Positions 1 to 9,863 of a DNA stretch of 9,918 nucleotides are shown in pieces. The stretch is from CAYLJO01 sp964383905. Its GTDB lineage: Bacteria; Acidobacteriota; Blastocatellia; Pyrinomonadales; Pyrinomonadaceae. The stretch spans positions 1 through 9,918 of the forward strand of contig CAYLJO010000227.1 of NCBI GenBank assembly GCA_964383905.1. The letters run 5' to 3'. Within the stretch, counting starts at the first letter, position 1; every line of letters begins with the position of its first letter. The notes beneath the pieces are model-generated. The model saw only the letters and a program-made list of their open reading frames with translations. It did no database searches and was not told the DNA's origin. The position numbers were made by a program, and so were the translations under genes.

Positions 1-1045
<1,045 letters not shown>

Positions 1046-1062
1046 CTTTTAACCTCCATGGA

Positions 1063-1155
1063 AGTCCGGAGTCTGAAGTCTAGGGTCTAAAGTCAAAACA
1101 AAGGCGGCGATCGCGTCTCTTTTGACTCCCGACTCAAACATTCAGGCCCCGGACT
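1063..1155. repeat. Degenerate heptamer repeat block with inverted partner copies, rpoB-rpoC gap
   Basis: On the plus strand 1063-1097 reads as five adjacent 7-base units: AGTCCGG, AGTCTGA, AGTCTAG, GGTCTAA, AGTCAAA. Inverted units follow at 1121-1134 (TTTGACT, CCCGACT) and 1149-1155 (CCGGACT). Bases 1091-1098 and 1120-1127 are perfect 8-base inverted repeats, and 1063-1069 is the exact reverse complement of 1149-1155, so the whole block could fold as an imperfect hairpin. It fills most of the gap between the rpoB stop and the rpoC ribosome-binding site, leaving the GGAGG free. Its function is unknown. Similar seven-base-periodic blocks occur at 8413-8469 and 9571-9648. Confidence 0.8.
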
Positions 1156-1164
1156 ATGCATTTG

Positions 1165-5634
<4,470 letters not shown>

Positions 5635-5665
5635 TAGCGATTCCTTTGATGAAGCGATCAATAAG

Positions 5666-5705
5666 CTGACCCAAAAGAGATATTTCTACCCCTCTCCTGG
5701 GTCAG
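5666..5705 (-). promoter_or_regulatory. Leader hairpin 2 upstream of rpoB
   Basis: On the minus strand the 40 bases can form an uninterrupted 15-bp stem (12 Watson-Crick pairs, 3 G-U) closing a 10-base loop. The outer arms are CTGACCCA and TGGGTCAG. The 5' arm includes a purine-rich AGGAGAGGGG run that resembles a ribosome-binding site and would be partly sequestered. No T-run follows, so it is not a standard intrinsic terminator. It ends about 31 bases before the rpoB ATG and could affect translation, mRNA stability or processing. Confidence 0.65.
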
Positions 5706-5754
5706 TTGACTGAAGCTGATAGTTGAGTGACAAAAACTAATTTTAGAGACGCCA

Positions 5755-5791
5755 AAGCGCGGTCAGAGCGCAAATTGCCCTGACCGCTCTT
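5755..5791 (-). promoter_or_regulatory. Leader hairpin 1 upstream of rpoB
   Basis: On the minus strand GCGGTCAG (5780-5787) pairs perfectly with CTGACCGC (5759-5766), extended inward by three pairs (one G-U) to a 7-base loop AATTTGC. Outside one A-G mismatch, three further pairs (AAG/CTT) extend the stem. It lies about 65 bases downstream of the predicted transcription start. The nearest T-run is about 18 bases beyond the stem, too far for a classical terminator. Its arms share GGTCAG/CTGACC with the next hairpin, so the two could exchange partners. Confidence 0.6.
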
Positions 5792-5859
5792 GAACCAAAA
5801 GCGGCTAAATTTCTTCCTCAAATTCTTCGGGAGTAACGCCAGCGCCTCAATACTCCCCT

Positions 5860-5888
5860 ATTTTACCCGCGAGCGACCTGACTGTCAA
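5860..5888 (-). promoter_or_regulatory. Sigma70-type promoter for rpoBC
   Basis: The minus strand has a perfect -35 box TTGACA (5883-5888), a 17-base spacer and a -10 box TAAAAT (5860-5865), five of six matches to TATAAT. Transcription would start near 5853-5854, giving a leader of about 220 bases before the rpoB ATG. It lies just downstream of the rplL-distal hairpin and would allow RNA polymerase genes to be expressed apart from the ribosomal genes. A second TTGACA occurs 31 bases upstream but has no matching -10. Confidence 0.8.
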
Positions 5889-5934
5889 GCCCGACCAGTA
5901 AAGCTCAAAATATTGTCAAGACAGGTGTTAAGAT

Positions 5935-5972
5935 GCGGGAGGGGGCTCGGGCGTTGCCCGCCCCCGGCCCGC
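5935..5972 (-). promoter_or_regulatory. Strong GC hairpin after rplL (attenuator or processing site candidate)
   Basis: On the minus strand three nested stems stack: GCGGG/CCCGC, GGGGGC/GCCCCC and GGGC/GCCC around a 3-base loop AAC, interrupted only by a CC/T internal loop and a GA bulge. That is 15 pairs, nearly all G-C. It begins 37 bases after the rplL stop. The following sequence is ATCTTAACACC rather than a T-run, so it does not fit an intrinsic terminator. It may be an attenuator, an RNase cleavage site or a 3'-end stabiliser for the upstream ribosomal-protein mRNA. Confidence 0.6.
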
Positions 5973-6009
5973 ACCGTCTAAGCTGCCATCAGTCGCCATC
6001 AAGGCCAAT

Positions 6010-6399
6010 CTACTTGACTTCGACAGTCGCGCCCGCATCGGCAAGTTTCTGCCGGATGGTTTCGGCTTCTTCCTTGGAAACACCCTCTTTGACAGGCTTC
6101 GGGGCTGCTTCGACGAGGTCTTTGGCCTCTTTGAGGCCGAGCGCCGTGACCTCGCGAACGACCTTAATGACATTGATCTTGTTACCGCCAGCAGCCTGCA
6201 GGATCACGTCGAATTCCGTCTTCTCCGCGGCCGGCGCGGCTGCTTCGCCGCCCGGACCCGCGCCCGCCGCCGGAGCCGCGACTGTTGCCGCGGCCGCCGA
6301 GACGCCGAAGGTTTCCTCCAGATCCTTAACGAGCTGCGAGGCTTCGAGAAGGGTCATGCCCTTCAAAAACTCAATTACATCTTCACGTGTGGCTGCCAT
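6010..6399 (-). CDS. rplL: 50S ribosomal protein L7/L12
   Basis: L7/L12 dimers form the flexible ribosomal stalk that recruits translational GTPases such as EF-Tu and EF-G. The 129-residue product has the standard layout: an N-terminal dimerisation helix region (1-35, which in the family binds the L10 tail), an Ala/Pro/Gly-rich hinge (about 36-58) and the C-terminal factor-binding domain (59-129). The latter contains the conserved run KINVIKVVREVTALGLKEAK (74-93) and ends ADAGATVEVK. The start ATG has a strong GGAGGAGG upstream, at a rather long spacing of 14 bases; no in-frame alternative exists because a TAG lies four codons upstream. It stops with TAG. It follows rplJ after an unusually long 218-base gap that may control the high L12 output the ribosome requires. 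Confidence 0.98.
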   Translation of the reverse strand: MAATREDVIEFLKGMTLLEASQLVKDLEETFGVSAAAATVAAPAAGAGPGGEAAAPAAEKTEFDVILQAAGGNKINVIKVVREVTALGLKEAKDLVEAAPKPVKEGVSKEEAETIRQKLADAGATVEVK

Positions 6400-6617
6400 A
6401 ACTGCTTTCTATTCCTCCTCCAAAGGGGTTCTTGTGTGCTCTGGTTACCGTGTTTTCGTAAGCCGCGAGAACCCACGGGACGCCTTCCGACCACTTGCTG
6501 CATCGCACGGTCGGGTCGACGTCCGAGCCCGCAAGAGACGACCTGACAAATCGTCCCGCTCGTTTTTCCCTGGTCCGGCTGACTCTTTAGAGGGATCTCA
6601 AATTTGAGATCCCCAAT
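6400..6617 (-). promoter_or_regulatory. Structured rplJ-rplL gap (218 bases)
   Basis: There is no coding sequence here. On the minus strand the gap starts with a 22-base perfect palindrome, then has CGGGACG (rc of plus 6552-6558) complementary to CGTCCCG (plus 6476-6482), enclosing CCGACC/GGTCGG (plus 6487-6492 and 6509-6514). It ends with GGGTTCT/AGAACCC (plus 6468-6474 and 6426-6432) just before the GGAGGAGG of rplL. A competing stem GGGACGA/TCGTCTC uses the same first arm, so alternative folds are possible. I see no convincing sigma70 promoter. A role in tuning L12 synthesis is inference. Confidence 0.5.
6592..6613. repeat. 22-base perfect palindrome after rplJ
   Basis: The half-site GGGATCTCAAA (6592-6602) is immediately followed by its exact reverse complement TTTGAGATCCC (6603-6613). 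It begins four bases after the rplJ stop codon. As RNA it forms a stem of about nine pairs with a four-base AAUU loop; as DNA it is a symmetric site. No T-run follows on the minus strand, so termination is unlikely. Confidence 0.75.
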
Positions 6618-7157
6618 TTACTGGGCGGCTTCGCCGCCGCCCTTTTGCTCACCGATCTGTTTGATGACAATCGCGAGGTTGCGCGGCACGGCTGAAAGTA
6701 CCGTGACAAGGCGTTGCGCCTGGCAATTGATCAGAAACATGATCTTCGAGATAAGCTCTTCCTTCGACGGCAGGTTCGCAATCGCCTCGACATCATTGAT
6801 CTCGACCACCCTGCCCTCGACGACGCCAATTTTGAAGCTGAAAACATCCGGGTTGGCTTTGGTGAACTTGGAAATTGCTTTCGACAATCTGACCGGGTCG
6901 CCTGTGCTCAGGGCGACTGCCGTCACTCCCTTAAACTGGTCGGCGGCCTGCGCCAGCGGTGTGCCTTCGGCGGCCTTGCGCGCCAACGTGTTTTTGACGA
7001 CCTCGTAGGTGACGCCGGCTTCGCGCAGCTGGTTGCGAAGCTCTTGATCCTTCGCCACCGTCATTTTCTGGAAGCCGACGAGCATGGCGGCCGTGGCGCG
7101 CTGAAACCGCTCGGCAAGGGCGTCCAAATCCTTCTGTTTCTGTTCTCTGGTCTTCAT
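6618..7157 (-). CDS. rplJ: 50S ribosomal protein L10
   Basis: L10 anchors the L7/L12 dimers to the large subunit next to L11. The 179-residue product, opening MKTREQKQKDLDALAERFQR, has the family globular domain with VTYEVVKNTLARKAA (49-63) and FKGVTAVALSTGDP (75-88), followed by a C-terminal helical region for L12 binding and a short Gly/Ala-rich tail (GGGEAAQ). The length is typical. The start ATG follows GAGGAG about ten bases upstream. The gene sits 18 bases after rplA. That leaves no room for the long autoregulatory L10 leader that precedes rplJ in E. coli, unless it lies within the rplA coding sequence. The TAA stop is followed at once by a 22-base palindrome. Confidence 0.98.
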   Translation of the reverse strand: MKTREQKQKDLDALAERFQRATAAMLVGFQKMTVAKDQELRNQLREAGVTYEVVKNTLARKAAEGTPLAQAADQFKGVTAVALSTGDPVRLSKAISKFTKANPDVFSFKIGVVEGRVVEINDVEAIANLPSKEELISKIMFLINCQAQRLVTVLSAVPRNLAIVIKQIGEQKGGGEAAQ

Positions 7158-7175
7158 CTCTAAACGCTCCTCACC

Positions 7176-7871
7176 CTATTTGGCGTAAGCGGCCTCGTCC
7201 AGCAGAACCCCCGGACTCATCGTCGCGGCGAGATTCACCTTCTTGATGTACTTGCCTTTGGCCGTCGCCGGCTTCGCCTTCACGACCGCGTCAAGCAGCA
7301 CCCGCGCATTCTCTTCGATCCGGTTGAGGTCGAATGAGACTTTGCCGACCGGGACGTGAATCACCCCCGTCTTGTCTACGCGGTACTCGACTTTACCGGC
7401 CTTGGTCTCCTTCACGGCGTTCCTGACGTCGAAAGTCACGGTGCCGGTTTTCGGGTTCGGCATCAGGCCGCGGGGGCCGAGGATTTTTCCGAGACCGCCG
7501 ACCGAGCGCATCATGTCCGGCGTCGCAATCACGGCGTCAAATTCCAGCCACCCGCCGCGAATCTTCTCCACCATGTCGTCGCCGCCGACGAAATCCGCGC
7601 CCGCCTCCTCGGCTTCTTTGATCTTGTCGCCCTGAGCGATCACCAGCACGGTCTTGGATTTTCCCAAACCGTGTGGCAGGACAACCGTTCCGCGCACGAG
7701 TTGGTCCGCTTTACGCGGGTCAACCCCGAGCCACATCGTCAACTCGACAGTCTCATCGAATTTGGCGAAGGCGACCTCTTTGAGCTTCGCCACGCCTTCG
7801 CCCAGACTATATTTCCGCCCTGCTTCGATCTTTTCCGCAGCCGCACGGTACTTTTTTCCATGCTTCCTCAT
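7176..7871 (-). CDS. rplA: 50S ribosomal protein L1
   Basis: L1 builds the mobile L1 stalk that handles deacylated tRNA leaving the E site, and in many bacteria it also represses its own operon by binding mRNA. The 231-residue product is of typical length. The family signature ILGPRGLMPNPKTGTVTFDV is present, together with the N-terminal MRKHGKKYR and the C-terminal KGKYIKKVNLAATMSPGV. The start ATG (7869-7871) is preceded by GGGGGAT at about eight bases. It is separated from rplK by 108 bases, more than in many genomes, and that gap begins with a hairpin overlapping the rplK stop. I could not identify an L1-binding mRNA site with confidence. Confidence 0.98.
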   Translation of the reverse strand: MRKHGKKYRAAAEKIEAGRKYSLGEGVAKLKEVAFAKFDETVELTMWLGVDPRKADQLVRGTVVLPHGLGKSKTVLVIAQGDKIKEAEEAGADFVGGDDMVEKIRGGWLEFDAVIATPDMMRSVGGLGKILGPRGLMPNPKTGTVTFDVRNAVKETKAGKVEYRVDKTGVIHVPVGKVSFDLNRIEENARVLLDAVVKAKPATAKGKYIKKVNLAATMSPGVLLDEAAYAK

Positions 7872-7951
7872 TAAACCATCCCCCGAGGTCCGAGCGAGGC
7901 GACCAGCAACGAATAATGATGACCAACCTCTCCCTCCGCTAAATTATGAGT

Positions 7952-7984
7952 GATGAATTAAAAGACGTCGTCTTCTAATTCACC
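7952..7984 (-). promoter_or_regulatory. Hairpin overlapping the rplK stop codon
   Basis: On the minus strand TGAATTAGAAGAC (7970-7982) pairs with GTCTTTTAATTCA (7954-7966) around a 3-base GAC loop: 13 pairs with one G-U, extendable by a G-U and a G-C pair outward. The TGA of the 5' arm is the rplK stop codon itself. The one non-Watson-Crick position is a G-U pair only in the minus-strand RNA and would be an A-C mismatch in the plus-strand RNA, which favours function in the operon transcript. No T-run follows, so it is unlikely to be an intrinsic terminator. Confidence 0.65.
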
Positions 7985-8405
7985 CTTCCACCGTGAGTCC
8001 CATCTGCCGCGCCGTACCCTCGATGGTCCTGATGGCGCTCTCCAGGCTGGTGGTGTTCAAATCAGGCAATTTGGTCCTGGCAATCTCTTCTATCTTGGCG
8101 CGTGAAATCGTTCCGACTTTTTCCCGGTTCGGCCTGCCTGATCCCTTCGGGATGCCTGACGCCTTCTTCAACAAGTCGGCCGCCGGCGGCGTCTTGGTCT
8201 CGAAGGTGAAGGAGCGGTCCGCGTAAACGGTGATCACGACCGGAATCTTCAGATCCGGATCCATCTGCGCAGTCTTCGCGTTAAAAGCTTTGCAGAACTC
8301 CATGATGTTGACGCCGTGCTGCCCGAGCGCCGGGCCGATCGGCGGCGCCGGGTTGGCTTTGCCCGCCGGAACTTGCAGCTTAATATAACCTGTAACTTTC
8401 TTCAT
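7980..8405 (-). CDS. rplK: 50S ribosomal protein L11
   Basis: L11 binds the GTPase-associated centre of 23S rRNA and is the thiostrepton contact and the stringent-response sensor partner of RelA. The 141-residue product has the usual length. The N-terminal domain holds the proline-rich VPAGKANPAPPIGPALGQHG (12-31), and the C-terminal rRNA-binding domain holds SGIPKGSGRPNREKVGTISR. The ATG at 8403-8405 is the only sensible start given the family N-terminus (MKKVTGYIKLQ). The bases just upstream (CTGATCACTTAAAAT) show no Shine-Dalgarno sequence, because a heptamer repeat block begins seven bases upstream. The TGA stop lies inside a hairpin. Confidence 0.98.
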   Translation of the reverse strand: MKKVTGYIKLQVPAGKANPAPPIGPALGQHGVNIMEFCKAFNAKTAQMDPDLKIPVVITVYADRSFTFETKTPPAADLLKKASGIPKGSGRPNREKVGTISRAKIEEIARTKLPDLNTTSLESAIRTIEGTARQMGLTVEG

Positions 8406-8412
8406 ATTTTAA

Positions 8413-8469
8413 GTGATCAGTAATCAGTAGTCAGTAATCAGCTTGCTGCTTTTTACTGATCGCTGACTG
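8413..8469. repeat. Degenerate heptamer repeat block with inverted copies, nusG-rplK gap
   Basis: On the plus strand 8413-8440 consists of four adjacent heptamers: GTGATCA, GTAATCA, GTAGTCA, GTAATCA. Inverted units follow at about 8453-8469 (TACTGATCGCTGACTGC, whose reverse complement contains GCAGTCA and GCGATCA). GATCAGTAA (8415-8423) and TTACTGATC (8453-8461) are exact inverted repeats and could form a hairpin. The block fills nearly the whole 68-base gap and occupies the place where the rplK ribosome-binding site would be. Confidence 0.8.
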
Positions 8470-8473
8470 CTTG

Positions 8474-9034
8474 CTATTCCTCTTCCGCAAATGTCACCTT
8501 TTCGACGTCCAGGAAGTTCAACTCGACGGGCGTCGATCGACCGAAGATGGTGACAGTCACCTTCAGGGTTGACTTGTCCTCGTTGACCTCTTCCACTTTG
8601 CCGGTAAAACTCTGGAACGGACCGGACTTGATCCGCACCGTTTCGCCCGCCGCGTACGAAAACTTCGGCTTCGGCTTCTCTGCCGCTTCCGTCACGTTAT
8701 GAACGATCTGATCAACTTCCTGCGGGGTCAGAGGCGTCGGGTTGTGGCCGCCGACAAAGCCCGTCACTTTAGGCGTCGACTTGATCGTGTGAAAGACGTT
8801 GTCGGGAATATGCCCGCGCTCGTCGCACTCGATCTGAACCAGTACGTAGCCGGGGTAAAACATCCGCGAAGACTCGATCCGCTTGTTGCCGCGCATCTCG
8901 ACAACCGTCTCTGTGGGGACGAGTACTTCGGTGATCTCATTCTGAAGGTCCGTGTCGCGTATGCGCGCCTTCAGGCTGTCACGCACCTTCTTCTCGTGCC
9001 CTGAATAGGTATGAAGGATGAACCACTGCTGCAT
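8474..9034 (-). CDS. nusG: Transcription termination/antitermination protein NusG
   Basis: NusG rides on RNA polymerase, suppresses or promotes pausing, and links polymerase to Rho or to the ribosome. The 186-residue product has the two family domains: the NGN domain (about 1-115; MQQWFILHTYSGHEKKV, and RMFYPGYVLVQIE at 57-69), and, after a linker rich in Lys/Pro (119-125), a C-terminal KOW domain with GETVRIKSGPFQSFTGKVEEV (starting at 130) and FLDVEKV near the end. The ATG follows GGGGAAG at six bases. It lies 18 bases after secE, the usual secE-nusG pair, ahead of rplK. Length and motifs are ordinary, with no extra inserted domain. Confidence 0.98.
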   Translation of the reverse strand: MQQWFILHTYSGHEKKVRDSLKARIRDTDLQNEITEVLVPTETVVEMRGNKRIESSRMFYPGYVLVQIECDERGHIPDNVFHTIKSTPKVTGFVGGHNPTPLTPQEVDQIVHNVTEAAEKPKPKFSYAAGETVRIKSGPFQSFTGKVEEVNEDKSTLKVTVTIFGRSTPVELNFLDVEKVTFAEEE

Positions 9035-9052
9035 CTAAAACTTCCCCACCGC

Positions 9053-9463
9053 TCAGGCGGCTCCGGTCAACCAATTGATTAAATGTTCGAGCTGCGTGAT
9101 CAGAAACGCGAGGCCCCGATCGACCGCGTACAGATAAATCGCGAAGAAAATTACGGCGACGAGCGTGATGAGAGTCGTGTTCTTAACTTCGTTCACAGAC
9201 GGCCACGAGACGCGGTTCATCTCGGCCCGAACGTCGCGCAGGAACTGCGCCGTGCGCTCAAAGAACCCGGCCCGCGACCCCGCCACGCCGCGCTCCCGAC
9301 GTCCGCCTCCGCCCTCCGCCCCCCCGCCGAAACGCGCGGCGCGCGGCTGCGGGGCGCCCGGGGGCTTGTTCTCGGAGGTGTCACGCGCTGGCGACGGCTC
9401 CGGCAGTGACGACTCATCTGAGTCTTCCTTGTTACTCATGATGTTGTCGGCTTTCTTTGACAC
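9053..9463 (-). CDS. secE: Preprotein translocase subunit SecE
   Basis: SecE is the small essential membrane subunit that clamps SecY in the protein-export channel. The conserved part is FLRDVRAEMNRVSWPSVNEV (74-93), an amphipathic cytoplasmic helix, followed by a single membrane segment at about 97-118 (TLITLVAVIFFAIYLYAV). The 136-residue product carries an N-terminal extension of about 65 residues that is low-complexity, rich in Ser/Pro/Glu and then Gly/Arg (RFGGGAEGGGGRRERG), probably disordered. I chose the GTG at 9461-9463 because GGAAG lies seven bases upstream. An internal ATG at codon 9 (9437-9439) has weaker upstream sequence but cannot be ruled out. It begins 25 bases after the tRNA-Trp gene. 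Confidence 0.95.
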   Translation of the reverse strand: MSKKADNIMSNKEDSDESSLPEPSPARDTSENKPPGAPQPRAARFGGGAEGGGGRRERGVAGSRAGFFERTAQFLRDVRAEMNRVSWPSVNEVKNTTLITLVAVIFFAIYLYAVDRGLAFLITQLEHLINWLTGAA

Positions 9464-9488
9464 TCAACCTCTTCCTTCTAATAAGCCA

Positions 9489-9561
9489 CAGGGGTACCAG
9501 GATTCGAACCCGGACTTTCGGTTTTGGAGACCGACGTGCTAACCGTTGACACTATACCCCT
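9489..9561 (-). tRNA. trnW: tRNA-Trp (anticodon CCA)
   Basis: The 73-base gene folds as a complete cloverleaf: acceptor AGGGGTA/TACCCCT, anticodon stem TCGGT/ACCGA around loop CTCCAAA (anticodon CCA), and T arm with TTCGAATC. The discriminator base is G, as usual for tRNA-Trp. The 3' CCA is not encoded; the genomic sequence continues TGG, so it must be added after transcription. The gene sits between rpmG and secE in the same orientation, an arrangement seen in many bacteria, and is probably cut from the operon transcript. Confidence 0.97.
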
Positions 9562-9570
9562 ACACAAAAT

Positions 9571-9648
9571 GATGAATGCGGAACAATAATTGTCGGTCTC
9601 CGGCTCTTTTTTACAGTTCAGCGTTCCGCGTTCATACTTCATCCTTCA
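9571..9648. repeat. Degenerate heptamer repeat block with inverted copies, rpmG-tRNA gap
   Basis: Read on the minus strand from 9648 to 9614 there are five adjacent heptamers: TGAAGGA, TGAAGTA, TGAACGC, GGAACGC, TGAACTG. The first three bases of the first unit are the rpmG stop codon. Opposite-orientation units (plus strand TGAATGC, GGAACAA) lie at 9573-9586. The arms 9571-9584 and 9623-9636 match as inverted repeats at 12 of 14 positions, giving a possible hairpin with a loop of about 38 bases between rpmG and the tRNA. Confidence 0.8.
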
Positions 9649-9798
9649 CTTTGTTTCCTTATGATCGGTATGCTTACGGCAACGCCGGCAAAACTTACTG
9701 AACTCAAGACGCTCCGGCGTCGTCTTTTTATTCTTCGTCGTCACGTAATTGCGACTTTTGCATACCGCACACTGAAGCACAATATTATCGCGCGCCAT
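9646..9798 (-). CDS. rpmG: 50S ribosomal protein L33
   Basis: L33 is a small zinc-ribbon-type protein of the large subunit near the E site. The 50-residue product opens MARDNIVLQCAVCKSRNY and ends FCRRCRKHTDHKETK. It keeps all four zinc-ligand cysteines (10, 13, 37 and 40, as CxxC pairs), so it is the cysteine-containing (C+) form, and has the conserved NYVTTKNKK stretch. The length is normal. The ATG at 9796-9798 follows an AAGGGTGAG purine run. It lies 65 bases after tuf and before tRNA-Trp, a common bacterial order. Confidence 0.97.
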   Translation of the reverse strand: MARDNIVLQCAVCKSRNYVTTKNKKTTPERLEFSKFCRRCRKHTDHKETK

Positions 9799-9863
9799 GG
9801 CTCACCCTTCAAACCTTCTGCATTCTCGATTCGAGATTGCCGCAAACCCTAAAGCTACCATCC

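Larger units (their letters stand above)
5635..6009 (-). other. rplL-rpoB gap, 375 bases, with promoter and hairpins but no gene
   Basis: No credible coding region is visible on either strand here. Reading with transcription, the rplL stop is followed by a GC-rich hairpin (5935-5972), a sigma70-type promoter (5860-5888), a predicted leader of about 220 bases holding two hairpins (5755-5791 and 5666-5705), and the rpoB ribosome-binding site AAGGA. E. coli also has an attenuator and RNase III processing site between rplL and rpoB, so a regulated junction here is plausible; whether this gap works the same way is inference. Confidence 0.8.

Noticed and set aside
5635..5661. Upstream in-frame TTG start for rpoB
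   Set aside because: There is no Shine-Dalgarno sequence before the TTG, while the ATG at 5634 has AAGGA at a good distance and gives a normal RpoB N-terminus.
5891..5919. Second promoter using the upstream TTGACA at 5914-5919
   Set aside because: At a 17-base spacing the -10 position reads GGTCGG, and no TATAAT-like hexamer is found at 16 or 18 bases.
7872..7951. Possible L1-binding autoregulatory site between rplK and rplA
   Set aside because: Short complementary segments (CCTCG/CGGGG) and a GATG sequence are present, but I could not match the two-helix L1 motif convincingly.
9592..9610. Plus-strand terminator-like element (GTCGG/CCGGC stem followed by a run of six T)
   Set aside because: The stem has only five pairs including one wobble, and no plus-strand gene precedes it. 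Probably coincidental.
9661..9852. Plus-strand open frame of 63 codons
   Set aside because: It is antisense to rpmG, whose four-cysteine L33 sequence is clear on the minus strand.
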